From a bacterium (GTDB taxonomy: Bacteria; Myxococcota_A; Bradymonadia; UBA7976; UBA1532), in NCBI GenBank assembly GCA_030427205.1, contig JAUHXC010000001.1, positions 248,001 to 312,000 of the forward strand: DNA of 64,000 bases, in the 5' to 3' direction. Under the pieces are notes generated by a model. It ran no database searches. It saw nothing but the letters and a program-made list of their open reading frames with translations, and was not told the DNA's origin. Numbering within the stretch: the first letter of the stretch is position 1; every line of letters begins with the position of its first letter. Shown here piece by piece: positions 44,264 through 53,249 of the stretch. Made by a program: the position numbers and the translations under genes.

Positions 44264-45121
44264 TCAGCGCAGGAAGAAGTACCACACCGCGGCGCCGGCC
44301 GCCGCGAGCGCAAAGATCACCAGCATCGCGTTGCTCGAGCCCTCCTGGGTCGCGGGGGTCGACGCTTCGGCCTCGGCGACGGGCGCCTCGTCGGCCGGGG
44401 TCTCCTCACCGAAGTCGCTGGCGGCCTCCGGTTCGACGGGGGCATCCGGCTCGGCGGGCGACTCGGGCTCGGCGCTGACCGGCGCCTCGGGCTCGGCCGG
44501 GGCGGCCTCGGGCTCCACGGGTGCGGCCTCCGGCTCGGCGGGCACCTCGGGCTCGGCGGCCGGCGCCTCGGGCTCGTCGAAGTCCAGGGCGCGGGACTCG
44601 AGATCGGCCGGCTTCTCGATGGCCGCGGCCGGCGGTTCGGCGGGGGTCTCCGGCTCGACCGGCGCCGCGGGCTCGACGGGCGCCGACGGCTCGACGGGCG
44701 CCTCGACGACGGCCCGCTCGGGCATCGGCGGCAGCGAGGCGAGGCTCTCCTTCTCGGCGAGCGCCATCTGCTCGAGGGCGAGCCCATCGACCATGTCCGA
44801 CAGGCCCTCGCCCGCCGCGACGACCTCGCCGATCAGCGTCGAGGCGCGGTCCTCGCGGGCCCGCGAGGCGGTCCACATGGGCTCGGCGACCAGGGCTTTG
44901 ACGTCACCGCCGGCCTCGGCCCAGCTGCGCACCGCGCCGAGCAGGCCGTCGAGCGCATCGCCGGGCATACGGGCGCCGGCCTCCTCGATGAAGGCCATCG
45001 CCGCCTCGGTCTCACCGCTCTCGAGCAGGGCGCGGGCCTTGCGCATGATGATGCCATGCCCGCCGTCCCGCAGGCCGCGGCTCACGTCTTCGAACTGCTG
45101 CGCGAGCGCCGAATGCTGCAT
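44264..45121 (-). CDS. acidic Pro/Glu/Ala-rich protein with C-terminal membrane anchor
   Basis: 285 residues from the ATG at 45121. The first 130 residues are helical (ALAQQFEDVSRGLRDGGHGI, KARALLESGETEAAMAFIEE) with TPR-like character. About 140-260 are low-complexity repeats of (E/V)-P-E-A-P/V. The last 20 residues (MLVIFALAAAGAAVWYFFLR) are a single hydrophobic span ending in Arg, so the protein is probably tail-anchored in the inner membrane with most of it in the cytoplasm. No homologue recognised. It precedes nothing on its strand but ends at the shared palindrome terminator. Confidence 0.7.
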   Translation of the reverse strand: MQHSALAQQFEDVSRGLRDGGHGIIMRKARALLESGETEAAMAFIEEAGARMPGDALDGLLGAVRSWAEAGGDVKALVAEPMWTASRAREDRASTLIGEVVAAGEGLSDMVDGLALEQMALAEKESLASLPPMPERAVVEAPVEPSAPVEPAAPVEPETPAEPPAAAIEKPADLESRALDFDEPEAPAAEPEVPAEPEAAPVEPEAAPAEPEAPVSAEPESPAEPDAPVEPEAASDFGEETPADEAPVAEAEASTPATQEGSSNAMLVIFALAAAGAAVWYFFLR

Positions 45122-45152
45122 GGGTCTCTCTCCTCGGGACACCGTCCGCGTG

Positions 45153-45181
45153 AGGGTACTGCACAATGTCTTCGGGGACAA
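45153..45181 (-). promoter_or_regulatory. candidate promoter for the acidic anchored protein
   Basis: On the minus strand TTGTCC (45181-45176), 17 bases, TACCCT (45158-45153), about 25 bases before the ribosome-binding site GAGGAGAG. Moderate match only. Confidence 0.3.
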
Positions 45182-45232
45182 TCTCTCCGCCGCGCCCGGT
45201 GCGGCGCGGCTTCGCCCCCGCCCCGACGGCGC

Positions 45233-46729
45233 TCAGCCGAAGAAGAACCGGGTGATGCTGATGCCGTGATCCCGGGCGTCGAGGGCCCGCTCGATCGAGC
45301 GCTGATAGCGGCCGTCGCGGGACTGCTTGTCGAGGTCGATCACCGGCCCGTCGTCGAGCGTACGCCCCCGCCGGTCGACGAGGATCTTGACCTGCGGCCG
45401 GTGGAAGTTGATCGGGTTGCTCGGCAGGTTGACCACGACACCTCTCTCGCCGCCGTCGAGCTCGACCATGGTGCCGACCGGGTATCCGCCGAGGCAGTTG
45501 GCGAAGAGCTTCGCCAGGAAGACATCGTAGGTCTGTCCGCCGTCATCGAGGATGCGCTTCATCGCCTGGTCGGGCCGCAGCCCCGGCGACGGCGCCCGCG
45601 ACGTGGTCAGCTCGTCGTAGGTGCTCGACATGCGCACCACGTGGGTCATGAAGCTGGCCCCGATGTCGCCGTAGTACAGGCCCTCCGCCGGGGCATCCTC
45701 CGGGATCTGGCATTCGTAGGCGACGATCAGGCGGTTGATGACCAGCTCGTTGAAGCCGCCGAGCCGCACCAGGGCCCGGGCGACCTTGACCCGCAGGGCG
45801 TCGAGTTCGCCGGCCGGGCGGTTGCGCACGTTGTTGATGCCGGCCATCGTCAGCGCCACGTCCTGGCCTTCGGTGCCCTCGGTCTCGAGCGTGCCGAGCA
45901 GCGCCCAGCCCAGATCGTGGTGGAACGCGGCCATGCCGAGGTCGACGAGCTGGTCCCGGGTGAGGCCGAGGCGGCTGCCGAAGACGATCGACAGCACCGC
46001 GGTATTGAGCATGTGGCAGAAGAGGTTGCCCTTGTAGGTCTCGAGGTGCACCAGCGCGAGCAGCAGCCCCTGATAGCGGGGGTCGACGTCGATCAGCTCG
46101 AGGCACAGCCGCTTGACCTTGGCGTGGCGCGGCGAGCGGCCCTTGCGCAGGTCGTTGACGAACTGCCGCAGCATCAGCAGACCCGAGGCGTAGATGCTCA
46201 GGATGCTGTGGCGCGGGTCTTCACCGCGGCGCAGCTCGTCGAAGGTCTCCGCCTCGCGCGCCCGCAGGCGGATCGGCTCGAGGTCGACCCGCTTGATGTC
46301 GCCCTCGCCGGTATTGACCACCTCGAGGAAGGCGCGCAGGAAGCGCTTGAGGCCGGCGTGGTCGACCCGGGCGAGGAAGGACATCTCGTTGACCCGCAGG
46401 AACTCGAAGATGCGCCGCAGGTAGCGGATGTTCTGGAAGCTCGAGAAGTCGAGCTTGATGATCCGGCGGTTGACGAAGAAGTTGCCGTCGATGAGCGCGA
46501 GGTGCACCTGCTCGCCGTAGCTGTCGAAGAACTCGGTGACCGTGCCCTGCATCGCGTCGAGCGGGCGCTTGAGCGCGTCGTTCTCCAGGTCGTGCATGCC
46601 GGCGGTGCGCATCAGGGCGAACAGGTTGTTCGTCAGCGCCCGCGCCAGCTCGCCGAACCGCTCGTCATGGCCGGCCTCGATCTCCTGCAGGAAGTCGAGC
46701 GCGCCGGCGAGCGCGTTGCCGTCAGCCAT
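45233..46729 (-). CDS. HD-GYP-like phosphohydrolase-fold protein
   Basis: 498 residues. The first 170 residues are helical without known domain. About 180-400 resemble an HD-GYP/HD domain: NLFCHMLNTAVLSIVFGSRL, GMAAFHHDLGWALLG with the HD pair, and a later GYYGDIGASFMTHVVR region. The consensus HDIGK Lys is absent (HDLGW) and the GYP triplet is not evident, so cyclic-di-GMP cleavage is doubtful. The C-terminus (GTMVELDGGERGVVVNL, VKILVDRRGRTLDDGPVIDL) is the small domain that often follows HD-GYP. The start overlaps the end of the upstream HEAT protein by eight bases, so the two are coupled. Confidence 0.75.
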   Translation of the reverse strand: MADGNALAGALDFLQEIEAGHDERFGELARALTNNLFALMRTAGMHDLENDALKRPLDAMQGTVTEFFDSYGEQVHLALIDGNFFVNRRIIKLDFSSFQNIRYLRRIFEFLRVNEMSFLARVDHAGLKRFLRAFLEVVNTGEGDIKRVDLEPIRLRAREAETFDELRRGEDPRHSILSIYASGLLMLRQFVNDLRKGRSPRHAKVKRLCLELIDVDPRYQGLLLALVHLETYKGNLFCHMLNTAVLSIVFGSRLGLTRDQLVDLGMAAFHHDLGWALLGTLETEGTEGQDVALTMAGINNVRNRPAGELDALRVKVARALVRLGGFNELVINRLIVAYECQIPEDAPAEGLYYGDIGASFMTHVVRMSSTYDELTTSRAPSPGLRPDQAMKRILDDGGQTYDVFLAKLFANCLGGYPVGTMVELDGGERGVVVNLPSNPINFHRPQVKILVDRRGRTLDDGPVIDLDKQSRDGRYQRSIERALDARDHGISITRFFFG

Positions 46730-48683
46730 CGGCGGCCCCCGCTTCGGGCAGCGTCAGCTCGCCCTTGAAGAAGATGTCGTAGAGCTGGCGGGTCCGCGCG
46801 TCGCGGTCGCTCTGCATGTGCTGCAGCCCCCAGGTCGCCGCCTCGGTCAACAGCTCGGACTTCAGCCGCCGATCGAGCTCTTTCTGGAACGCCGGCGCGA
46901 GGTCGCGATGCAGCCGGATGGCGAGGGCGACCACCGCGCAGTGCCGCAGCTCGTCCTGCCCCCGGCTGCGGATCAGCCCGCCGCTCTCGAGCAGGGCCAC
47001 GCAGCGCTCCCGCGGGTCGCCGGTCAGCGCCGCGGCCGCGAAGTAGCGTCGCTTCTCGGCGAGGTCGAAGTCGGCGAAGGTCTTCTTGTCGATGCAGTCG
47101 AGCACCCGGCGGTGCACTTCGGGGCGCGCGACCCGCGCGATGAGATGGATCGCCTTGCTGCGCACCATGCGCGCCGGATCGTCCAGCGCGGAGAACATCA
47201 GGTCGAGCACCTGCGCGTCGTCGACGAGCGGCAGCACGCTGAGCCCTTCGAAGCGCACCTTGGGCTCGGGGTTGGCCATGGCCGCCCGGGCGATCGACGG
47301 GCGCAGGCGCTGCTCGCCGCGGGTCAGCAAGCCGATGAGCATGTGGGCGTGCTCCGGCTGGACTTCACGCAGCAGGTCGATGACGGGGCGCTCGTTGCCC
47401 GGCAGCAGGCGCGCGGTCAGCCGATAGAGCGCGGCGCTGGCCTCCTCGGCCCGGACCAGGCCGGCCGCCCGGGCCAGCGAGGCGATGGCGCTCGGCTCGA
47501 GCAGCGCGCAGATGGCCAGGATCGAAGGCGCATAGCGGTGGTCGCTCTGCTCGATGAGCGGCGCGAGCACCCGGTCGGCGAACGCGGGCGTGCTCCAGTG
47601 GGCGAAGATGCGGTGGATCGCGCGCAGGTTCTCCGGCAGCCGCTCGCCGCGCGGCCCGGTGAGCAGCCGGACTTTGCGCATCAGCCGCTCGAGCTCACCG
47701 AGGCGGCCCGACTCGAGCAGCAGGTCGGCGATGCGGTCGAAGAGCCCGACCATGCGCCCCGCCCGGTCGACGGCGCCGTCCCCGTCCTCGGCGAGGTTCA
47801 CCTTGAACAGGATCTCGATGAACTTCTCGAGGGTCTCCCGCCCGTGGGTGTGGATCACCCGTTCGAGGGTATGAAACTCGGCCTCGTCCATGGCGAACGG
47901 GGTCTCGACGAAGCGCGCGAGGTCGGCCTCGGTCAATCCGGCTGCCGACAAGTCGCTGCGCCGCACGGTGCGGGCGCGATCGCGCATCGACTCGCCGCCC
48001 GCTCCCGGGATCGGCGGCGGCCCGGCGCCCGGCGGAGGCGGCGGGCCTGCGCGGCCGGGCAGCGGCGGCGGGCCGCTCGCCGACGGCAGCGGGTCGCTGC
48101 TGCGCACCTGCTCGACGACCCCAGCGACGGTATACAGCCGTTCTTCGCCCTCGCGGGCGTCTTCGTCGAAGTTGTCGATGAGGATGTACTGGATGCGCTC
48201 GAAGTCGGCCTGCCACAACAGGGTCACGACGTCGTCTTCGAAGAGCGACGGGTCGTCCCAGTCGACGAGCAGGATGTCGACGAAGGCGTCGAGCTCCTGC
48301 CGGGTGACCCCGGCGTGCAAAATGATGTGGCGCACGCCGTCGAGGTAGAAGCGGTAGACGAAGTTCCGCTCGGGGTTCGGGTTCTGATAGACGCTCTGCT
48401 CGAACATCGTGAAGTCGTAGGGGCCGATCTGGAAGTCGACCTGCTGCGACTCGCCGATCAGCTCGGTGATCGCGGCGAAGAGCCGCTCGCGAAAGCGGGC
48501 GACGCTCTGGTGGGCCCGCCCGTAGAGCGCGATGTTCTTGGTCAGCTTCTCCAGCTCGCGAAAGGTCTCCCGCGCCTGGGCCAGCCGCGCGCGCTGCGCG
48601 TCGTCGAGGGCCTCCTCGCCGGGGCCCTCGAACATCTGCATGATGTCGCCGCCGGCCCCTCGGCCGGGCGTGCTGCGATTCAT
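46722..48683 (-). CDS. HEAT-repeat protein coupled to the HD-GYP-like gene
   Basis: 653 residues from the ATG at 48683. The first 210 residues include LTKNIALYGRAHQSVARF and IGPYDFTMFEQSVYQNPN, a segment shared by myxobacterial HEAT/HD-GYP pairs and echoed at the start of its neighbour (GEQVHLALIDGNFFVNRRII). A Pro/Gly linker (about 225-255) follows, then about 380 residues of HEAT-like helical repeats (ALDDPARMVRSKAIHLIARV, AAAALTGDPRERCVALLESG). No enzyme motif. Probably a scaffold or sensor partner of the HD-GYP-like protein. Confidence 0.78.
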   Translation of the reverse strand: MNRSTPGRGAGGDIMQMFEGPGEEALDDAQRARLAQARETFRELEKLTKNIALYGRAHQSVARFRERLFAAITELIGESQQVDFQIGPYDFTMFEQSVYQNPNPERNFVYRFYLDGVRHIILHAGVTRQELDAFVDILLVDWDDPSLFEDDVVTLLWQADFERIQYILIDNFDEDAREGEERLYTVAGVVEQVRSSDPLPSASGPPPLPGRAGPPPPPGAGPPPIPGAGGESMRDRARTVRRSDLSAAGLTEADLARFVETPFAMDEAEFHTLERVIHTHGRETLEKFIEILFKVNLAEDGDGAVDRAGRMVGLFDRIADLLLESGRLGELERLMRKVRLLTGPRGERLPENLRAIHRIFAHWSTPAFADRVLAPLIEQSDHRYAPSILAICALLEPSAIASLARAAGLVRAEEASAALYRLTARLLPGNERPVIDLLREVQPEHAHMLIGLLTRGEQRLRPSIARAAMANPEPKVRFEGLSVLPLVDDAQVLDLMFSALDDPARMVRSKAIHLIARVARPEVHRRVLDCIDKKTFADFDLAEKRRYFAAAALTGDPRERCVALLESGGLIRSRGQDELRHCAVVALAIRLHRDLAPAFQKELDRRLKSELLTEAATWGLQHMQSDRDARTRQLYDIFFKGELTLPEAGAADG

Positions 48684-48743
48684 CTGACCCCCAGAACCCA
48701 TCGAACCGGCGAGCGGCCTTCGCTGCGCCGCCCGCGGCATTCG

Positions 48744-48773
48744 ATCAAAACCGATCCCGAGGCCTGCGGTCAA
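48744..48773 (-). promoter_or_regulatory. candidate promoter for the HEAT/HD-GYP-like operon
   Basis: On the minus strand TTGACC (48773-48768), 18 bases, TTTGAT (48749-48744), giving about 55 bases of leader before the ATG at 48683. Confidence 0.3.
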
Positions 48774-48869
48774 CGTCGCCGGCGGGTCGCTGCCCGCATC
48801 ACCCGCGTGGCGTGGATCGACGTGGCAGGTCGCGGTCGAAGCCGCGGGGGCTTCGAAGAGACGGCGCCT

Positions 48870-48903
48870 TCGAAACGACGAAGGGGACGCCGAAGCGTCC
48901 CCT
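48870..48903 (-). terminator. UUCG-capped intrinsic terminator of the small lipoprotein gene
   Basis: On the minus strand AGGGGACGC-TTCG-GCGTCCCCT (48903-48882) followed by TCGTCGTTT. A nine-pair stem with the extra-stable UUCG loop and a T-rich tail, 26 bases after the stop at 48929. Confidence 0.75.
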
Positions 48904-48928
48904 CCTTCTCAGCCGGTGATCGGGTCGA

Positions 48929-49597
48929 TCACTCGGCGATGGGCACCTCGACCGAAGCCTCGCCGCCGGCGGCGACCTCGGCGAGCGCCTCGCCCATGTT
49001 CAGGCAGGTCTCGTTGTTGAGCACGTCCGACTCGCAGACGTACACGTTGTAGCCCTCGGTGTCGCGGCCGGCGTGCTCGACGACGGTCACGGTGCAGCCC
49101 TGCAGGTCCTGGTCGAACTCGAGGGCCAGCTCGCCGGCGAGGCCGAGCGAGACGTAGTGCGAGGGCTCCTCGCTGTTGTTGGCCGGGTCGCACATGGCGC
49201 CGGTGTCCAGCGCGGTGGCGGCGTTGGCCCGGTTGACGCCGCTCTCGCAGGGCGCCTCGGTGGTATTGCCGTCGCAGATGTCACCCTCGCCGGGCTCCAG
49301 CCGACCGTTGATGCCGGTCAGCTCGGTGCCGGCGCAGTCGACCACGACGCCGCAGATGTCGACGCCCGGGGTGCCGTTGCCCGGATCGCCGCCCTCGGTG
49401 GCGTCGCCGATGATGACATAGCGGTACTCGGGGCCCATGACGTCGCCGCCCGTGCCGCCTTCGCCACCGGCGCCCGCGTCGCCACAGACCTCGCCGTCGG
49501 CGCAGTCGCCCTCGCTGTCGTCCACGTCACACGCCGCGATGCCCGCGGTCATCGCGAAAAGCACACCGCAAGCCAGCAGAAGCTTGAGCTCCTTCAT
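48929..49597 (-). CDS. small lipoprotein of unknown function
   Basis: 222 residues. Signal peptide with lipobox GIAAC. The mature N-terminus is acidic and Cys/Gly rich (DSEGDCADGEVCGDAGAGGE). The rest contains YRYVIIGDATEGGDP, GVDICGVVVDCAGTELTGIN, NRANAATALDTGAMCDP, HYVSLGLAGELALEF and a final beta-rich domain (CTVTVVEHAGRDTEGYNVYV). Nine or more Cys suggest disulfides. No family recognised, though similar proteins in myxobacterial genomes are common. Ribosome-binding GAGAGGAG precedes the ATG. It has its own strong terminator. Confidence 0.75.
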   Translation of the reverse strand: MKELKLLLACGVLFAMTAGIAACDVDDSEGDCADGEVCGDAGAGGEGGTGGDVMGPEYRYVIIGDATEGGDPGNGTPGVDICGVVVDCAGTELTGINGRLEPGEGDICDGNTTEAPCESGVNRANAATALDTGAMCDPANNSEEPSHYVSLGLAGELALEFDQDLQGCTVTVVEHAGRDTEGYNVYVCESDVLNNETCLNMGEALAEVAAGGEASVEVPIAE

Positions 49598-49858
49598 GGG
49601 ATTCGACTCCTCTCCCCTGTTTGTCTCTCGTGCGCATCACAGCGGCCGGCAGATGTCCTGGCCGGGCACATTGACAGTGGTGCGCGAGATTCCCGGATCA
49701 ATGTCGGCTGCCCGCCGCGGGCAGCCACCAAGGCGCGATGGTCGTGATTGGCGCGATCCTTGTCAAGCCTTTCACACCGCGAGCCCGTGGACCATGCACC
49801 GGCTCCCAGCGCCCGACTGCATCGATGCGTCGACCGCGCGTCCGGTCACAGCGCCTTC

Positions 49859-49886
49859 TTCTCAAAATCGACGGATCGGGTATGCT
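49859..49886 (+). promoter_or_regulatory. candidate promoter in the 49598-49940 gap
   Basis: TTCTCA (49859-49864), 16 bases, TATGCT (49881-49886), pointing at the GAF/GGDEF gene at 49941. The remaining 343-base gap holds an isolated TTGACA on the minus strand near 49760 without a good -10, and nothing else I recognise. Confidence 0.3.
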
Positions 49887-49940
49887 GACCGCTGCCGGTC
49901 TGCTCGCGACCGGGGGGTTCGGCAGGCGAGCGAGGGGGCG

Positions 49941-50987
49941 ATGATGGAGAGCGACGGGGTATACCTGGACGCGGTGCTCGCACTCGGTGAGCGGGTGTGT
50001 CGAAAGCGGCCTTTCGCGACGGGCTCGGGCGAGATCTGCGCGTTGCTCGCCCGGCTCGGCGGGGCCAAGGGCCTGGCGTTGTTCGCCTCCGACGGCGTCG
50101 GTGACGCGCTGAGCCTGCTCGGCGCGTCGGGCGTTCCGGTGGACTACATCCGTCGCTTCCCGGTGGGTCAGACCTGCGTGCTCGGCCACCTGACCGGCGA
50201 TCTGCGCGAGGCGCTGCTCGCCCGGGAGCCGGTGTGGGTCGACGATATCCGCAAGAACCCGTGGACGGTCTCGCTGACCTCGGTGGCGTTGCAGGGCGGC
50301 TTCGTCTCGACCTTCGCGGTGCCGCTGCTCTTCGGCGACGAGATCGTCGGCGCTGTGCACGGGTTCTATCCCGGCCTGCCCGACATCACCCAGCGGCGCA
50401 ACCTGGCCCGGGCCGGCGCGATCGTCGCCTCCGCCCTGGCGCGGACCGAAGCCCGCCAGGGCAACAGCCGCTTCCCGGTCGAAGGCCTGCGCCGGGTGCG
50501 CAGCCAGGACGAGATCGAGCGCTATGCGCACTTCGTGCACGCGGCCGCCAGCCGCTACGGGCAGATCTACTCAACGGTGATCTACGCCGTCGATCGCCCG
50601 GACATCTTGTCCAAGCGCTACGGCGATACGCTGACCCATCAGGGGGTGTCGGCGTTGATGCACATCATCGACGAGGAGTGCCGGGCCGCCGATCTGGCCG
50701 GCCGCTTCGGTGATACCGCGTGCGTGGTGCTCATGCCGGGCACCGACCCCGAAGGCGCCTTCCACCAGTGCGAGCGGGTGCTCAATCGCTTCGGCCGGAT
50801 GAGCTTCCGCCTGCCCGATACCCGCCTGCAGCTCAGCGCCAGCGCCGGGGTGAGCTACTTCCCCGAGAACGAGGCGGCGACCCTCGACGCGTCGATCGCG
50901 TCGGCTCAGGAGGCGCTGACCGAAGGGCTGGGCACGAGCAACCGCCGGATCATCGCCATCGCCGCCCCCGGTTCGGCGGCCCGCTGA
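49941..50987 (+). CDS. GAF plus degenerate GGDEF protein
   Basis: 348 residues from ATGATG at 49941 (GAGGGGG upstream). Residues about 30-175 form a GAF domain (ATGSGEICALLARLGGAKGL, PVWVDDIRKNPWTVSLTSVA, FAVPLLFGDEIVGAVHGFYP). Residues about 190-340 have the GGDEF-domain layout, but the signature is GRFGDTACVV: the second Gly and the Glu-Phe of GGDEF are lost, so diguanylate cyclase activity is unlikely. It may be a GTP or cyclic-di-GMP sensing relic. No membrane span. It does not share an operon with its neighbours. Confidence 0.8.
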   Translation: MMESDGVYLDAVLALGERVCRKRPFATGSGEICALLARLGGAKGLALFASDGVGDALSLLGASGVPVDYIRRFPVGQTCVLGHLTGDLREALLAREPVWVDDIRKNPWTVSLTSVALQGGFVSTFAVPLLFGDEIVGAVHGFYPGLPDITQRRNLARAGAIVASALARTEARQGNSRFPVEGLRRVRSQDEIERYAHFVHAAASRYGQIYSTVIYAVDRPDILSKRYGDTLTHQGVSALMHIIDEECRAADLAGRFGDTACVVLMPGTDPEGAFHQCERVLNRFGRMSFRLPDTRLQLSASAGVSYFPENEAATLDASIASAQEALTEGLGTSNRRIIAIAAPGSAAR

Positions 50988-51054
50988 ATCGGTCGAGCCT
51001 CATCGAGGGATGTATCGTGAGAGGCGGCCGGCGCTGACGGGTCGGGGGCCCGGC

Positions 51055-51522
51055 TCAGGCGTCGGCGTAGTCTCGGGAGAGCCGCGAGAGGCGCGGGTCC
51101 TGGCGGGCTGCGCACCGCGCGAGCCGCCGCGCAGACGGCCGATCGCCGCGCTCTCCGGCCAGCCGCGCCAGCTCGGCGAGGGCCTGTGCGCCGTGGCCCG
51201 CGGCGCCGACGGCGTCGAAGAGGTGCGCCGCGGCGTCGTCCGGCCGCCCCGCTGCGGCCAGGGCCCGACCGGCCATCAGCGCATACTCCGGCTCGTCGGC
51301 GGCCAACGCCCGCGCACGGCAGAGGTGGGACCATGCCTGCTCCGGCCGGCCCTGGCCCAGGTGCAGGTCGCCGAGCCGGGCCTGCGCCAGCTCGTGCTCG
51401 TATTCGCCGATGCGGGCTTGGGCCAAAACCCGCCGATAGGCCCGCACCGCCCGGGACAGGCGCCCGGCCCGCGTATGGCGTTCGGCGGAGTCGATGAGCA
51501 TTCGCAGTCGCTGACGTCGCAT
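51055..51522 (-). CDS. small TPR protein downstream of mglBA
   Basis: 155 residues from the ATG at 51522. Arg/Ala-rich helical repeats: LIDSAERHTRAGRLSRAVRA, YEHELAQARLGDLHLGQGRP, LMAGRALAAAGRPDDAAAHL, each with the TPR Gly/Ala/Pro spacing. Soluble, basic. It is the last gene of a same-strand series mglB, mglA, coiled-coil protein, TPR protein, with 71 bases before it, so co-transcription is plausible. Function unknown. Confidence 0.65.
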   Translation of the reverse strand: MRRQRLRMLIDSAERHTRAGRLSRAVRAYRRVLAQARIGEYEHELAQARLGDLHLGQGRPEQAWSHLCRARALAADEPEYALMAGRALAAAGRPDDAAAHLFDAVGAAGHGAQALAELARLAGERGDRPSARRLARCAARQDPRLSRLSRDYADA

Positions 51523-51593
51523 CGCCGCGATTGTAGGCGGGGTCGGGCGAGCCGTCGAATTCGTGGCGATCGGCCGGCCGGGGAGGTGGGCCT

Positions 51594-52634
51594 TCAGCAG
51601 CCGCGCAGGGCGAGCGCGACGACGATCACCGCCAAGAGGCCGAAGACGGTGATGACGAGCGGCCGGGTATCGAGGCCGGCGTCGGTCGCCTGCAGCAGCT
51701 TGCGCTGCCGGCGCAGCTCGACGATGTGCTCCAGGGCCTGGCGGGCGTTCTCCCCGGGTCGATCGCCGCCTTCTTGATGCAACGCCTCGCGCCCCAGGTC
51801 GACGAGTGCGGCCCGGCGGCGCTGGTCGCTGCGCTCGAGGGCGGCGTGCTCGTCGTCCCGCTGGGCCGTCAGCTCGGCGATGCGCCCGTCGACGTCTTCC
51901 AGCCATGTGCCGCGCCGCGCGGTGATGCTCTCCCGCAGCGCGGTCAGCTCGTCGACCTGCCCTTGCAGCCGGGCGAGCGGCCCTTGCAAAGCGTCTCGGC
52001 GGGCCGCGCGGTCTGGCTGCTGCACGGCCAGCTCGGCCAGGCGGGCCTCGATACCGGGCAGTTCCTCGGCGTAGATCGCCCGGGTGTCCGGGTCGGCGTC
52101 GACGTCTTGCTCGATCTGGGCCCGGCGCGCTTCGAGGCTGCGGCCCAGATCGTCGGCGTCTTCCGCTTCGTGGTCCAGCGCCTCGCGGCGTTTGCGGTGC
52201 TCGTCCAGCGCCCGCTCGAGCGGCGCGAGCTCGGCTTCGAGGCCTTCGAGGCGCGCGTCGAACTCCGCCAGCCGCGCGCGGCGGTCGGCCTCGGCCGCGG
52301 CGAGCTCGATGGTCAGCGCCTCACGGCGGCGGTCGATGGAGCCGCGCTCGCTGTCGAGGGCCGCGAGCGTCTCGGCGAATGCGGCGATGCGACCGGTCGG
52401 GGTCTCGCCGGCGAGCGTCGCCTCACCGAGCGTCGCCAGGGCCTCGTCCCGGATCTGCACCGCGTCGCGCAGAGCGAGGTCGAGCGCCTCGAGCCGTCGG
52501 TTGAGTCGACGTCGATAGCGGATGATACGCGCGCTGTAGACGGGATACTGCCAGAGCGCGGCCGGCACAGGCGGCGGCGCGCCGACGTCGACCGGCGCCT
52601 CGGGAGAGTCGGAGGCAGGGGCGGGTGCAGTCAC
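51594..52634 (-). CDS. coiled-coil protein with C-terminal membrane anchor, next to mglA
   Basis: 346 residues. After a Pro-rich start (about 1-30) almost the entire protein to residue 320 is a heptad-rich, Ala/Glu/Arg/Leu coiled coil (RRLNRRLEALDLALRDAVQI, LEGLEAELAPLERALDEHRK). The last 20 residues (PLVITVFGLLAVIVVALALR) are one membrane span ending Gly-Cys. No homologue recognised. It begins nine bases after the mglA stop, so it is almost certainly co-translated with MglA and is a candidate effector or membrane tether for that polarity GTPase. Confidence 0.75.
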   Translation of the reverse strand: MTAPAPASDSPEAPVDVGAPPPVPAALWQYPVYSARIIRYRRRLNRRLEALDLALRDAVQIRDEALATLGEATLAGETPTGRIAAFAETLAALDSERGSIDRRREALTIELAAAEADRRARLAEFDARLEGLEAELAPLERALDEHRKRREALDHEAEDADDLGRSLEARRAQIEQDVDADPDTRAIYAEELPGIEARLAELAVQQPDRAARRDALQGPLARLQGQVDELTALRESITARRGTWLEDVDGRIAELTAQRDDEHAALERSDQRRRAALVDLGREALHQEGGDRPGENARQALEHIVELRRQRKLLQATDAGLDTRPLVITVFGLLAVIVVALALRGC

Positions 52635-52643
52635 CGGCGGGGG

Positions 52644-53231
52644 TCAGCGACCCCGCTTCAGCTCGATGAGGACCTGCTTGGCCACCGCCTTGAGCGTATC
52701 GAAGACGCCCATGCCGGTGGTGGCCACCGCCTCGAAGTCGGGCACCCGGGTCGGGTTGAGCGCCTCGCGCAGGTAGCCGGCGTCGACCGCAGTGGGCAGG
52801 TCGCGCTTGTTGTACTGCACGACGTAGGGCAGCTTGTCGAGGTCGTAGCCCTGCTCTTCGAGGTTCTCGCGCAGGTTCTCGAGGCTCTCGATGTTCGCGT
52901 CGAGCCGCTCGACCTGGGAGTCGGCCACGAAGACCACCCCATCGACCCCCTTGAGGATGAGCTTGCGGCTGGCGTCGTAGAACACCTGACCGGGCACCGT
53001 ATACAGGTGGAACCGGGTCTTGAAGCCGCGGATCTCACCCAGCGAAAGCGGCAGGAAGTCGAAGAAGAGCGTGCGCTCCGTCTCCGTCTCCAGCGAGATC
53101 ATCTTGCCCTTCGCGTCGGGGTTGGTCTTGGCGTAGATGTACTGCAGATTGGTCGTCTTACCGCACAGGCCGGGCCCGTAATAGACGATCTTGCAGTTGA
53201 TCTCGCGTGAGGAGTAGTTGATGAACGACAT
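52644..53231 (-). CDS. mglA: MglA-type Ras-like GTPase
   Basis: 195 residues, the length of Myxococcus xanthus MglA. G1/P-loop GPGLCGKTT (19-27), switch regions ([29 protein letters not shown]), G4 YNKRDLP, and the MglA-specific start [20 protein letters not shown]. MglA-GTP marks the leading pole and controls gliding and type IV pilus motility, or polarity more generally in non-motile lineages. It lies 18 bases after mglB, its GTPase-activating partner. All catalytic residues are present, and the family identification is firm. Confidence 0.97.
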   Translation of the reverse strand: MSFINYSSREINCKIVYYGPGLCGKTTNLQYIYAKTNPDAKGKMISLETETERTLFFDFLPLSLGEIRGFKTRFHLYTVPGQVFYDASRKLILKGVDGVVFVADSQVERLDANIESLENLRENLEEQGYDLDKLPYVVQYNKRDLPTAVDAGYLREALNPTRVPDFEAVATTGMGVFDTLKAVAKQVLIELKRGR

Positions 53232-53249
53232 GGTCTTCCGCGCGCGCCG

